From Ligustrum vulgare (taxonomy: Eukaryota; Streptophyta; Magnoliopsida; Lamiales; Oleaceae): 64,000 bases of DNA. Positions 1 to 12,448 of the stretch are shown piece after piece; positions within the stretch are counted from its first letter, which is position 1; each line of letters starts with the position of its first letter. Location: positions 25,796,513-25,860,512 of the forward strand of contig OY743181.1 in assembly GCA_963555705.1 (NCBI GenBank). Reading direction: 5' to 3'. Position numbers and translations under genes: made by a program. Below the pieces are notes generated by a model, which worked only from the letters and a program-made list of their open reading frames with translations, had not been told where the DNA came from and did not search any database.

Positions 1-161
1 CGCTCTGATACCACTTGTGACGGACCTGCCGTTCGACACCCGAGATGCTCGCAGGCATACGGGTCAGCCTTCCCCAACACATGGGCCAGCAAGCTATTAA
101 GTATGCATAACAGAACTTTGGAAAGGGCCTATTGATATTACCTGCAATTGCATAGGCCATG

Positions 162-869
162 TTAGTGCACACCTTGAATAATCCGACAATGTATGATCCT
201 TGTCGTGCCACATGAGTAGGGGAAAAACCAGGCCGTAACACCGGGCTCTTGAGGAATAACATAAAAAAACCTCTCCTTCCAACCCCGAAGAGAGCTCGGC
301 ATCATAGGCATCCTGAATCTACCCAGACTAGACAAATAAGCAAAACAAGAAAAGTAGGGTAGCTGCTTGAGCTCGAAGACCATCCTGTAAAGGTCTAATC
401 GGGGTTCTATTGACAAGAATCTACAGACAATAAAAAAGTAGACCAACATCCTCCAACCGTTCGACACTAGCTGCCCCAGGCACATGGAGTGCTCCACGAG
501 GAACCCAATAAAGAAGGGATGTAGTGGCCACCTAAGCCCGGCCTTCAAAGCATCCCTATAAACTGAAAAGTCCCCCTCTCGAGCAATCACTATCCTATCC
601 TCTGGGGTGGGAGCCCAGACATCACATATGGGAATAAGGCCGAACTCCCGAGCTATTTCTATAATCTTATGTTCCTTATACGTACACTTAAGTTCAGGTT
701 AAGTCAACGGGATTTCATCCTCGCCTTGAATCCGAGGCCTGACGTCTACAAGATCAACCATGGGGATAAGAGAATTCCCTATATCCTCGGGATTACTAAG
801 CTCACTGATCAAACTAGTCGTGCTACTACTACTACTACTACTACTCGAGGTACTATCACTACTAGACAT
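162..869 (-). pseudogene. Antisense additional ORF of a Tat-like gypsy element (Transposase_28-like), one in-frame stop
   Basis: Read on the minus strand from the ATG at 869, the frame starts with a serine-rich stretch encoded by an (AGT)n microsatellite (about 823-845). It runs 56 codons to a TAA at 699-701, then stays open to 162. The second part has the hallmark core of the plant 'putative gypsy type transposon' family (Pfam Transposase_28, from memory): GLRWPLHPFF, then GWRMLVYFF, then a leucine/lysine-rich helix. In Grande/RIRE2-type Tat elements this family is encoded antisense to gag-pol, just upstream of the 3' LTR, and that is its position here (LTR on the + strand from 1245). A TATA-like box lies on the minus strand about 150 bp upstream. 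Function in the family is unknown. The C-terminus looks truncated near 162. The family call is fairly sure; loss of function is inferred from the stop. Confidence 0.65.
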
Positions 870-1020
870 ATCACCTAGAAACTGGAAATTGGGTTTAACT
901 TAAGGGTTCGAGCTCTTACCTCGAATGCCGAAACACACCAAAACACTCTTCTAAGCTCGAGCATGACCAACTTGGATTCACTCTCAAGAGAATTTGCAAG
1001 TGTGAAAATGAGGAGAACCC

Positions 1021-1028
1021 TATTTATA
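1021..1028 (-). promoter_or_regulatory. TATA-like box upstream of the antisense ORF
   Basis: On the minus strand the sequence reads ACTATAAATAGGG, a good plant TATA box, about 150 bp upstream of the ATG at 869. Antisense ORFs of Tat elements are thought to have their own promoters. Assignment here rests on position only. Confidence 0.4.
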
Positions 1029-1230
1029 GTGCAAAACCGCCTGAATACCAATGGTCGCCGTGATCTGAACCGCCAAACGACGCCACATGTCGCCCATCCT
1101 TGGCCCACGTGGCCTGAAAAACATCACTTCTTTTAGAATGACGTGGCTCTTGGAAGAACCATCAGTTCACCCGTACCATTTCGACCCATCATTCATAGCG
1201 CATCCTGTCCTCCCCGACCTCGCACATGGA

Positions 1231-1851
1231 TGCGCGGGGGCCAGTGATGAGCAATAATTTAATTCTCACCTCGAGCACCATCAGTAACTAACCCTGATCA
1301 TACCCAAATTGATAGTGGGAAATCTTGGTCCCCCGACCACTTCAAATTACCCCCGAGCTATTATTATACCCGAGGAGTAATACCCCACTATGATGGTGCA
1401 CGACGTGATCGGGGAGAATGGTGATTGGGGTGACGCCTTCCTATTGGACGAGTGTATTTGAACCTGATACGTGGAGCTAGCAATCTCCTAATCCTAATAA
1501 AACTCATTCACCAACCGAATCATATCTGGGACTTACAACATTATCCCTAATAAGTAGGAAAATGATTCCTACTAAAACTCATGTCTAATTTCAAGTATCT
1601 TAGTCCAACAGGGATTCAATTACGTGCCTCTATAAATACTCGCCTCTCAATCACAATCCAGGTAGATAATTATTATTTTTCAGTTTATAGCCTCTTGTAT
1701 ACATCTTCTCCTTCTTCTTTACTGACTTAAGCATCGGATGGGCGACGAAATCACACTTCATCACCTTTGTTTCAGGTATCCGGAGATCCAGTTCATGCTT
1801 ATTAGTTGCTCAAACTCGGAGTATTTCAGGTGCGAATTTTTAGCATCATCA
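1231..1851 (+). mobile_element. Polypurine tract and 3' LTR of the Tat-like gypsy element
   Basis: A purine-rich tract (GCGCGGGGGCCAG, 1232-1244) directly precedes a TGATGA start at 1245. The putative LTR carries a plus-strand TATA box (TATAAATA, 1631-1638) and ends TCATCA at 1851, the inverse of its start, giving about 607 bp. The 5' LTR would lie left of the window, so neither LTR identity nor the target duplication can be checked. The 3' boundary is a best guess from the inverted ends. Confidence 0.5.
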
Positions 1852-2354
1852 ATTTCAATGTCCTCAATAATTTGGAATTTTTTTTCGAAATCTCATTCAT
1901 TTTGTTACACAAATATATTAGCGTCACAATTTTGTCATTCCTCATTGATCGTTACTTATTGTTATATTATATTCTCAATTCTTTGTTTATCATATTCTTA
2001 CCATTAATTTTCAATTAATTAATTTATCGTGTCCGTCCAAATATTTTGTTAGCTCACTTTAAAATATTGTGTTATAGTGTGTATAATTATTTTTTTATTT
2101 CTTTTCCTTTTCCTTTTCCTTTCTTTCTTTCAAATTTTTTTTTTTTTTTTGGTGACAATATCTCTTTTTTTCTTATTAAGAGACTAAAGAATCTTTTTAT
2201 GCCGTCTTGCAATATTTCTGGATGTTAACTATAAGGGAAATGTGTGCACTAACAGAAGATGTAAGATGTCAATGTGATAAAACCAAATTGGGGACTCATA
2301 TGTGAAAATGAGAAAATGTTGATAAATCTGATGTAGCAAATAAATAGAGTGACG
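1852..2354. other. AT-rich intergenic stretch
   Basis: Low-complexity T-rich DNA with pyrimidine runs near 2090-2175. Short open frames here have no recognisable protein character. I see no gene. Confidence 0.5.
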
Positions 2355-2850
2355 CAGAGGTTAATTTCATTTTTGGTCACTGAACTTTTCCTGAATGCTC
2401 AATTAGGTCACTTAACTTTAATTTATCGTTATCAAATCACTAAACTTCAGTTTATCTTCAATGTTACTTTGTTAGCCTCCAATCCTTCGTTAGTCCCATA
2501 TTACTAGGTAAATAGGTCATCTAATTATGTCGTGGCTGCAAAATCTTGAACTTGGGATAAATAGAGTTCTAAGGGTACATTTACAAATAAATTATCATCG
2601 ATATTAAACACGATTTGTAGTCTTATCAAACTTATATTGCATATTTTCCTTAAAAAAAATAAATAAATAAGTCGTGACATATTGATATCAATCTTTAACG
2701 TTTCACATAGGATTATACTGTTAAGCCTAGTGATAATTGTTTAAAAATATTTTGCATTGAAATTAAATTGAGGTTTAGTAATTTTATTTAGACAAATTAA
2801 CGTTGAGTGATCTAATTGAAATCTCATACTAAAAATAAAATTAACCCTGT
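2355..2850. mobile_element. Terminal-inverted-repeat element, Mutator-like or foldback type
   Basis: The left end (GGTTAATTTCATTTTTGGTC) and the reverse complement of the right end (GGGTTAATTTTATTTTTAGT) match and stay similar for about 130 bp, including CAATTAGRTCACTYAAC. The centre is unrelated AT-rich DNA without coding capacity. Long imperfect inverted repeats of this kind are typical of non-autonomous Mutator-like elements. I could not find a convincing 9-bp target duplication, so the superfamily is uncertain and the ends are approximate. Confidence 0.5.
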
Positions 2851-3959
2851 GCAGAATTACTAATTTCTTATCCGACTTTGTTAGTTTGGTCTACACCCTC
2901 ACCTTTTGACACATTCAATCGATATGCCATCAATATTGTGAATGAGAATATTTTTAAGTCTACGCTTAATATGTGAAATTATTTAAGTGGACCTCGTTTT
3001 AATTTAATTTTTTACCTGATATTTCTTCTTGCTGGAGACAAACAATAATCAATTAGATGCAGAATAATCATCCTTTTAATATATTTTTGAAATTTGGTAC
3101 CCTTTTGATAATTTTTCAGTGGCATATTTTTCTAATTTCTACACAAAACTCAGCAAGCTCTTCAATATCCCCTCCAAAACACAATATTCCACAGTATAAT
3201 CAGTAATTAAAGTTTATGATAGTAGAACTAGCCAGTGTCTTGGGACTAAATTTTTACACAAGTTTTATTTTTTGACTTCTTTTTATTTGAAACTTACAAG
3301 ATTTTTAAGGACTCCGCTGAGAAAAAGAGGGATAACAATATGATCCATGGCAATTTTAAGGGTACGTTAGATGTAGATTTTGTGAAAATAATTTGTTTGG
3401 AAAATGTGTAGTTAAGAGGTACTTACGGTCCACGTGTAAAATTATTTTGTCGGAAGAATGTCGAAATTGAAAATGAATTTGAAAATAAAGAAATTTTAAA
3501 AAATCTATATCAAACATGAGCTAAATGTAGTAGTATGATCGACATTGACCTATTCTATTCTATGATGAATTGTTTCAAAGCCACAATCAATGGTGGAGCT
3601 AGGAATTACATGTCAGGGGAAGAGAGTATGAATGTCAAGTTAAAAGGGGTGGAGGGTGCGGGGCCCTTCGAAGATTGCCCCCGATTTATTTATTTTTTAA
3701 GGAAAGAGTTAAAATAAGGATAATACTCAAATTTCACAAATGACAAAATTTAAATCATTGCAAATGATAAGAAAATTAATTTCATTACGGTACTGAAATT
3801 TAAACAATTGCAGTCTGAATTATGGCTTCTTGAGACTTTAATTACGGGAAAAATACATAAATATGGTAATTATAAATATAAATTTCAAAATTAAGATGAA
3901 ACTTGTACAATCTCAAAAATCAGTTTGTAATTAAAATTAATTAATTAAATGAAGTAATT
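2851..3959. other. AT-rich intergenic stretch
   Basis: No coding region or RNA gene recognised. A 60-codon open frame at 3535-3717 shows no family motif and no splice context that I can support. Confidence 0.45.
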
Positions 3960-5310
3960 AAAATATTTTATTAATTATATCTATTAAGGCCACAAACTGT
4001 AAAATTTTAAATCAGAAAACACAAATATTTTAAGTCACGGATAATATCGGGGTCAGAAATTATCAAAATATTAAGTTACAAATTGGACTTAATGTTAGGT
4101 CACAATAACAAAGTTTTTACTCCACAATTGGTTTCAATGCCACAAATTATAAAATCAGTAAGTCACAAAATGTTAATTTCGTCAATTTTGATCACAACTT
4201 ATCACATTATTAGATCACAAATCTTTTAAGCCATAATTGTTAAATTCCCCTCCAGGTGATACCCCACTACCAACTAATGAATCACCTCCACCAAAATCAC
4301 AACCACCTCCTCCTCCTCCTCCTCCTCCACCACCACCACCACCACCTCCTCAAGAATCTTCCTTAGAACCAACCCCTTCAACACTTGAAAAACACAAATC
4401 ACCACCACACAAGGAAACGCCTTCTCTTCCAATATCACCGCCTACCAATCCAACTCCTCCTGGATCACCACCGACAAAAGCCTTATCTCCAGCATTACAC
4501 CGCTCGTCGTCACACAAGTTGTCATCATCTGATTCCTCATCCTCTGATGATGGTGGTTCATCATCATCATCATCTAAATCCTCTTCTTCAAGTGTACAAA
4601 TGATTACCGGGATTGCCGTCGAAAAAGTATTCTTGGTTGCCTTATTTTGCCATTTGTCTAGTTTGTTCAAGGACGAAGAAAAAATGGGCATACTACCCTG
4701 CATATCCAGGCACCTCCACCGTGTCTGTACATGATACGGAAGTGGATTGGGAAGGGAATTAGGTTTCAAATGGGTGGAGAATGTGGGGGCGAGGTAGGGG
4801 AAGTGGGGTTGGTAGTGGTAATATAGAGGTGAAGGCGTGAATTGAGAAATGAAAGAGAGATAATAGTTTGAAATTAGAATTAGGGTTTAGGATAGTTTAA
4901 TTTAATTTAATTAAATAATTACTAAAATTTATAATAATGACCTGATTTTTAAAGTTATTATATTTGATCTTATTTAAGTTGCCGCTAAATTTGTATTGTG
5001 ACTGAACTATAACCTCGTGTTACCAAACTACGACTTTGTATGATTGAACCGTGACTTTATGTAATCAACTGTGACTTTGTAGGTGAGGGTGGGGTGAATT
5101 TTGCAATTAAAATTTGTAATTGTGAAAGAACCGAGACTTTATTGGTGGAAGTGGGATTTGGGTGAAATTTGTAACTAAATTTGTAATTATGATTGAAATA
5201 TAACTTTGTTTGACCAACTGTAACTTTGTTAGTGGGGTGAGTTGGAATTTGCGACTAAATTTGTATTGTGACTGAAATGTGACTTTGTGTGATCAACTGT
5301 GATTAAAAAT
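3960..5310. mobile_element. Possible gene-capturing element: inverted T/A-rich repeats around a proline-rich gene fragment
   Basis: Left of the captured segment (about 3960-4235) the motif family GTCACAA / GATCACAA recurs about ten times. Right of it (about 4980-5310) the opposite orientation, TTGTGAC / TGTGACTTTGT, recurs a similar number of times. Inverted subterminal repeats around an exon-like fragment are what Pack-type TIR transposons look like. No exact terminal repeat or target duplication was found, so element limits and superfamily are undecided. Confidence 0.35.
4237..4734 (+). pseudogene. Proline-rich extensin-like receptor kinase (PERK)-like ectodomain fragment, no kinase domain
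   Basis: The open frame encodes about 165 residues. First comes a proline-rich region with an uninterrupted run of at least 15 Pro, then PPxSPP-type spacing, then a Ser/Asp-rich stretch (about 90-115), then a hydrophobic segment (ITGIAVEKVFLVALFCHL, about 122-139) followed by charged residues. That order (extensin-like ectodomain, Ser-rich linker, membrane anchor) is typical of plant PERK kinases, which sit at the wall-membrane interface. The juxtamembrane part drifts out of frame and no kinase domain follows; the sequence turns into T/A-rich repeats. The first codon lies at the edge of the left repeats, so there is no native 5' end. A captured or decayed fragment is likely; any other proline-rich wall protein is possible. 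Confidence 0.45.
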
Positions 5311-8300
5311 TTATATTAGTTTCAATTTAAAATAAAATAAAATAAATAATTATTTTTATATTATATATAATATAATATTTATATTTTAATATTTATCACC
5401 TAATTTAAAAAAGATGTAATAATTTTAGTTGTATAATTATGTACTTTTTCCTTGTATATATATGTGTATATATTATTTGTAGAAGTTGCAAAGGCTAGAA
5501 ATAATAGAAAAATGTAAAAATTCAAAATAGAAGAAGAGACAATTTAGTAAAGGACCTAATTAAATTTAAAACAATAGGGGCGCTTATAAATGCCCATATC
5601 ATTAATTAAATTATAAATTAATATTGATTGTAGAGACATATATATGTGTTCCTACTACATTTAAATTTACTTAAATAAATAATAAATTCAGCAGAATTAC
5701 ATATTTTCAATTAAATAAAAACTGAAGAATACATAAAAAATTTAATATCAAATATAAAATCTTTAATTAGATTCAATATGTCCCGAATAGTACATAATCA
5801 AACATCATACAAATAAAAAAGTAGATAACAATTAACAATAAGATAATTAATTAATAACATCAAAATCTCTCCTAAAAAGTGCATAACAAGAACGATATAT
5901 GCTAACTATTATATGTTGACCATTCCTCAAATATTTCTATACATCTTTTGGTAATAAATAAATAAAAAACCGAGTAGGGCGGACAATTGGGAATGTAGCA
6001 ACACTGTCTACAACTATAATCAGACATTTTATAGCATCGAGTATTTAATCAGGACGAACAGTGGCACTTGGGCATCGAACAATTGATTCTAGAGATGGAT
6101 AAAGCTAATTTTCCTGAAAAACCTGATCGAAAAATTGTGAGCTGTTGATTTTGAAGTTTGTTGTGATGAGTAAATAAGTAGATTGATGCCATGTGTGTAG
6201 GTGTAAAACTTTATGTTCCTATAGTATGATTGTTCTAGAGGTAATGACTAGAGCAAATCAATGAAATGTTGAAAGAGGATGTTCCACTGTCCACTGAAAG
6301 GAAAAATAACTTGTGTTACATAGTACTCAAACTAAAATTACCCCAAAGTATGTATTGCTAAGTAAAACTTGGAAAAGAATACTCTATAAATGGAAAGTTA
6401 TAGATAGGACATGACATACCAGAGCTATTTCCAGAAGCGACTAGATCTGCGAACTTTCTTCATTCTGCTTTTAAGAATTGGGGGAAAAAAATCAAATAGA
6501 GAGAGCGAGAATATAGGATATTATCAATCAGGGTCCATCGGAAGATAGATGATGCTTTTCTTACATAGGTATAACTTAGAGGATCTAAGTTTCCAGTTAC
6601 AAAATCCGCAATCCTGAAAAATCAACGAGTTCGTTTAGTTGTTAGAAAACTTCAAAAAAAATTGACATACTCTTTACAAGATTGTGAAGCAGACCAAAGG
6701 CCTTTAACTGATTTTAATTCTTCCTGATTGCAATAAATTTTCAGATGAGAATCCATTTATAAAAAAGTAAGATTTTCATAAAATAGATATGCACTCCGTC
6801 CTTTGCCCATTGACAAACAATAAATGAGAGAGAAGCCACTTAATTTTTTTTACCTGTTTCAACTTAAATAAATTTGTAAAGCTTTGCTTACATAACTTTA
6901 GTTTTATCCAAAACTAGAATCTTTACATGCCCAATTCCCAATCGAAAGAGGCATATTGGTTGCATAAATTCACACTTCTCTTCATGTGAGAAGAATGACA
7001 AAGACATTTCAACATTTGAACCTATAAAAGCATTTCGTTAAAGAAGTTGACATGGAATAAGTTACTCGGCTAGGAAGAGGAATACTAGCGATATTCCACT
7101 CAAGAAAGCTCGAAGGAATTCAAGGAACCTAAAAAATGCTTGTTATTCATAAAGCAATAATATGTTGGATTTCATCTCACAAGTAAACAACTTCAACGGT
7201 CACTGCGGTGTGTCTGAATGCACCTTATCCTTACAGTCTTTGATCAGTATATTATTTAGAACTTCGGAGGTAAGGATATTAAGAGAAATAATGCCAATGA
7301 AACAGGTATAAAATCAATCTACACTCCAACATCACGCATAAACTTTAACATTTTTATTTTTTCTTTCCTATCACACATTTTTATAATAACATGTTTAGAC
7401 ATAAACTGAAGACCCTACATAATAATCAAAGGACAAAAAGAAAGAAGTATTTGAACAACCTAAGCGAACATATAAATCAATTTTTTTTTTTTTTTTAGCT
7501 GGGTGCAAATAAGATCAAGAAGCTCTCTAGTTCCACTTCCAGATATAGCAGATATAGAAAGTGGTGAATACCTAGGTGATCAAGCAAACAAGTAAGAACA
7601 ATCAATAACACCAAGAAACAATCAAAACAATCTACATTCTATTCGATAAAAACCAATTTCTCATATTGTTAGATGTGAGAATAGCATTATAGTTTCAAAA
7701 GCAAGGGACAAAGAGCTTTAATTGTAATAGAGTTATAAGATAAGAGGCATGATGGACAGGAAAATCTATAAAAGGCAGTATATCTCAGTTTACGTATCAT
7801 GTATGCTTCAGTAATCCATATTACCATGCTCAGTATGAGGACTACATCCTCACATTCCTTCAAAGATCAGTTATTAGGGTATAAATTATCATAATTTAAA
7901 ATTTTCAAGGAAAAACAATCATACAAGTAACAGCTAAATTCATGGCCTCTTAATTAGCTCGCAACTAAAATAGAAAAGTAACTATTTTTCTTGGCATTTG
8001 AACGTGATTAAAGTAATAGTGGCAACATCATACAACAAAAACCAGTAACATAACTGAATGTGTAATAGATTAAAATTTCAACATAATTTTCCCCCAATTC
8101 AAATATTTGAGATCCTCAATAGCACCTTTGGCGTCATGTAGTTCAGGATTTGCAAAAAACAAATCATATCAAAGAATCTCAATTCATAAAATAAAAAGGA
8201 CCTTTAGAGAATTTCATATTAGAAGAACCGCACAAAAATTAACTAACCATACAGGGAAAAGGGAAATTGGAGAAGAACATTCACCAAATTAACACTCCCG

Positions 8301-8600
8301 TACAAAAATGAGATCAATTCTCATCCACTTCAGTTGAGTTTTTGGGAGGAACTGCCGAGGTTTTAAGCTTCTTTCTTTGAGATACTGATTCGGCGGCAAG
8401 TTGTAGTCAAGATTTGAAGCTACTTTCCTTGAGAGATACTGATTCGACAGCCAATATAAGTAGGGAAGGAGAATGGGTTTAGTTTTTTAGGTTATGAAGT
8501 TATTAAAATTTAAAAAATGAAATATTTTTCAAGAAAAGTCTCTAATTATAAAAATTAGAGGCGGTTTTAAGGACTTATTTTTAGAAGTATTAGCGTTTCA
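5311..8600. other. Long AT-rich stretch without a recognised gene
   Basis: About 3.3 kb read on both strands with no supported coding region. An imperfect 70-bp direct duplication lies at about 8364-8453 (both copies contain GAGATACTGATTCG). The minus strand downstream of it resembles an untranslated leader, so a decayed minus-strand transcript cannot be excluded. Short open frames (for example 8107-8292) have no family resemblance. Confidence 0.4.
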
Positions 8601-8640
8601 CTAGTACGATGCACGAAAACTATCGTGTGTGTGTTTACAT
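8601..8640 (-). mobile_element. Possible Helitron 3' terminus
   Basis: On the minus strand the end reads CATCGTACTAG followed by T, preceded by a CACGA...TCGTG hairpin. This fits the Helitron 3' rule (hairpin, short spacer, CTRR, insertion before T). The stem is short. It could be the 3' end of the minus-strand Helitron whose helicase lies at 15.1-16.6 kb, with later elements inserted between. That link is inference. Confidence 0.3.
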
Positions 8641-9188
8641 GGCACTTCGTTTAATACTGTTCTTATGGAATACATCACTTTGCATTTATTTAGCAACACA
8701 TAGATTGATTAAGAGTCTGTTCGGAATGGCCAATTTTGGTTTATAAACCAAACTTCACAAATAATCATGCACGGTAAGGTAACCCCTGCAACTTCTGTTG
8801 AATTAACAGACGTGGCTCTCCTTTTTTGTTTTTATTACACAATAATGTAGTTGTCAGTGCAAGTGGTAAATGGGAGTTTGAATATTCAAACATTGTTGGC
8901 CTTTTTCTTCAATTGTGGGCCCGTCCACAATAACTAATTGGGTGATAATAATAATGAAAGTGAGGAAAAAATTAACACTTGCAAGGGTAAATGAAATTAT
9001 CGTTTAAAGTTCAGGCTGATCTCGACATTATAATATGCAAATAAAAAGCTAGCCTATAATTGGCACAACTCATTGGTAATATTTTCTCGAAACAATTCCC
9101 ACTCCTGCCTATCTTACAAACATTTTGGCTGCATAATACACTGTCTTTCACAAACGTAGACATCAGGTTCTCTAGGTATACAGTCTGG

Positions 9189-10227
9189 TCACATGGCGGT
9201 GAGAAAACCTAGATCTCGACGATCAGTTTTGCGAAGATAGTTGTGGATTGAAACTATAGCCAATACAATCGATATTTGTGAACGGAACTCATAATCCGGC
9301 ATCCATTGAAGAATAATGAATCTCTTCTTCAACACCCCAAAGCTTCTTTCGACAACATTCCTGCATGATGAATGCACGTAGTTAAATAGCTATTCTCTAT
9401 TTCTTGGCTAATGTGCTTGTACGGATGTTGCTCTATTAAATTCCTATATGTGGTATCTATTATTTCTCCTGTACGGCCCCAGGAACACGTGTCTGTTAGA
9501 GAATCCCGAATCTACAACATAGTATTTGTTCTCGATTGGGAAAGGAAAACTGCATGTGGGATTTTCCATTGCTCCTTGTAACATCCTACTATCATGTGTT
9601 GACCCTTCCCAACCAACTCCCACAAATATGAAACACATATCAAAATCCACAACAACAAGCACGTTCTGGGTTAGTTCGTCGTTTCTATTTCGATATCGTT
9701 AAAAACCAGCAGATGGTGGTACTGCAAGTATGTGGGTACCGTCAATTGCGCCAATACAATCTTACATTGCATTACGTGTTCATCAGTATCCTAGGAAAAT
9801 TATTAGATGTCATTACACAAATATCAGACGTCGGCGTAGTTACCCGAAACGCCTTGTGTTTTGGGTCTACTTGGGCATGAGCTCCTTCTCCTAGGTTGTA
9901 GTTGGGATGTGGACGTATCATTGCATCAGAAAACTGTCTGAGCATCTCTAAAACCTGGTGGAAGTGATAGTGTATTGTTGCTGTTAAGTACCCGATAAAA
10001 ATGTGAGCTAACCGCATTCCAACTGAGTAACCCAAGATGAACAAGGTGAATGCAAGCGTCACTTCAGCTGAGATGTACCTCGAGTCTCCAAAACCACAGT
10101 TATCTCGTAAGTGTCCAACTAGCTTTCTGAATCCTGGAGGGCGCATTCTACACAACTGCAAACAATTGTCCCCACTATCTTGATTTAGAACTCGTTCCAC
10201 CAAATTTTCCCCTACATTTTCATTCAA
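9189..10227 (-). pseudogene. PIF/Harbinger DDE transposase, broken
   Basis: Read on the minus strand, the N-terminal part (10227-9772) contains RMRPPGFRKLVGHLRD and a conserved helix block ending HFHQVLEMLR. The catalytic part then shows DCIGAIDGTHI (first Asp at 9741-9743), GSTHDSRML (second Asp at 9591-9593) and NVVERSFGVLKKRF (Glu at 9348-9350). These are the three DDE residues of plant PIF/Harbinger nucleases, the enzymes that cut and paste elements at TWA sites. The frame is broken by a TAA just after the first Asp block and by frame changes on both sides of the middle exon. A Myb/SANT-like second gene lies upstream on the same strand, as in complete Harbinger elements. Family certain; activity lost. 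Confidence 0.85.
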
Positions 10228-11200
10228 ACTTGTACGGCCCTACAAATATGCTTGTTCATCGCACAAAAGTTGAAATAAATGTGTTAGCCCGAATTGGCGG
10301 AATTCTAGCCACGATGCGTCTACATCTTGCAATCTTTGGATTTCAGCTAACAAATCTATTGAATCAGATGGATTCATCTCCAGGTAGTCAAATTTTTCTG
10401 AGAAATAAATGCTTGAATATGTGCACTGAGGAGTTGGGATCTTTCAACGTGAACTCCTACAAAGGGAAGCACATTTTATACTGAATGTTCATAGAAAAGG
10501 CTAAAAACGTTCCCAATTTTTTTCAACCAATGCATCAACTTCACTTGTACGGATTCCTTGAATGTTATCAAGAAAAATACACACTTTTGTATACCCTATC
10601 CTAATCCATTGGCCCCTTTCTGTCTAAAATATATAAAGAATTGATCACTTTAATAATGACAATGGTCCATATCATAAATGTACGCCTTAAAGCAACATGT
10701 GCATGGAAATTGAACCATATGTGGAAAATGAAAGATAGAAAAGTCTTCATTGTTTATTTTTTGTTCATTTCATCTCAATATGCGTCTAATTAGCGTTCAC
10801 GATTGGGGAACTTTTGAACGGAAAGCGCAAATTTTTTCCCCGCCAATTATTATTTGATACTGTTGAAGTGCATACTTATAACTCGTATAAAATAAAAAAA
10901 TGAAACTAATAATAAATGTCTTTCGAAAGTGGCCAGAAAATTGTGAATAAATAGTGAGGGGAGTCAAATCCCGAAGTCCACAATTGCATACCACAAAGTC
11001 ATGCAAATAAACTAAATATCCGATCAAGTTATATAAACATAAGGTCTAGGGTATTCGTTTCAAACCAAGAAAATACATAAAAACAACCTTGAGCTCCAAA
11101 TGTCGAAAGTACTTAAAAAACAACCTTGCGCTTCATGTACATGAGACCCTTCACTTTCATGTCAAGTGTCTTCATGTGCAGAAACGGTTTCACGTACTTC

Positions 11201-12414
11201 TCATTGCTCCCCAACAATGTAGTACCATACATGTAAATTAAGTTCCTCGTTGTAATCCAGTATTTTATCTAAAAAAGGCATGCATGAATCAATGTCCTGC
11301 ACAGTGCTTTCGTGCAGCATCTTTGACTTGATAGCATTATCGAAAGCCCCAAGTAATTCCCGACTAGAAACCACATGTTTTTCTCGAGGCTTGGATGATC
11401 CAGTGGCCCCTGATTTCCATTTGCTTCCAATAGTACGTGCACTACCTGGAGTACTAACTGAACGTACAAAACATGACGCTCCTTCTCCCCCATTTAGATC
11501 GATGTTCAAATCTAGTCTGGGAGTCAGGTCTATGAGATCTTGTTGGTCGCACGCAGTGGATGGGTAGGTCACGTGTTCACCAGTGGAGGTTACTGATTTG
11601 AATAAAATATCCCCGTAGTAATGAATACGCAACCCAAAATTCACATTGAAGAAGAAATTTGGTTTACTCAATTGGGTCCATCTCATTGCGAAGCAAGTGA
11701 GAAGTTAAATGTAATTCCAACCAAGTATTAGCAGGATCGTTAAACAAATTAACCTAGGGAATCATTTTGAAATAGATACCCAACTGTCTACCTGGTTAAA
11801 ATTGAAAAAACCGTGAAAAATTCCCAGCATTAGTCAATGGATTCATCAATTGCTTGACATACATGAATTCATTGTCCTAATAAATAAATGGATTTGAGTA
11901 AAGTTGCTCAATTCATAGCTACATGATGTGCCATCAAATAACCATAGTTCAACAAACATTTCAGGCAATGACATACATCAGACGAAGAACAGGGGAAATG
12001 CATGTATCATCAAAATTCATCCAGTGCAGGACATTGAAATTGAAAAAAAAAAATTAAAAAATAGACAAAATCAAATGTCTTCACCTTCATGGCCTCCAAC
12101 CACCATTCCTCGTCCGCCATAAACGATTCGTTCAATGGATCGAAGCTAAGGCCAGTCAAAGAACACATTTTATTTGCTCCGATCCAAAATCCCTTTTGTT
12201 GGGTCTAAAAGTTTTTCCCTGGGTATCCGAACATGTTTCACCGAACCCGGCGTGGAGCACTCTTGCTACCGCCTTCCAAGATATCGGTTTTAGAGCGCTT
12301 CCCATTTTGAACTTCCTTGACACAAGGGGTGAAAAACAGGACGCGCCAGTGGTCATCCCATTTCCAACTTACTTGATTGGCGGGTTCCTTTCCGGTAGCC
12401 TTCTTCTTCGGTGA
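11201..12414 (-). pseudogene. Harbinger ORF1-type Myb/SANT-like DNA-binding protein, degenerate
   Basis: Minus-strand segments resemble the plant Myb/SANT-like protein that accompanies PIF/Harbinger transposase. A basic, NLS-like start (SPKKKATGKEP) is followed by a GTAAGT donor-like site near 12372. A domain-like block follows (ISWKAVARVLHAGF), then TGLSFDPLNESFMADEEWW, matching the WDP...DEWW end of these domains. After a presumed intron (donor near 12080) comes a C-terminal exon (11686-11201) with DLTPRLDLNIDLNG. The family is thought to bind element ends and help nuclear entry of the transposase. Several frame breaks are present. Exon limits are approximate; family call moderate to good. 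Confidence 0.6.
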
Positions 12415-12448
12415 AGATCTAGTATTATACTGTGGGATGTGGGCATAC

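Noticed and set aside
2340..2860. 9-bp duplication around the inverted-repeat element at 2355
   Set aside because: The flanks share only a CAG when aligned in several ways.
4350..4769. Minus-strand open frame of about 140 residues, acidic and glycine-rich
   Set aside because: It is the antisense shadow of the proline- and serine-rich frame; its composition follows from CCA/TCA codons read backwards.
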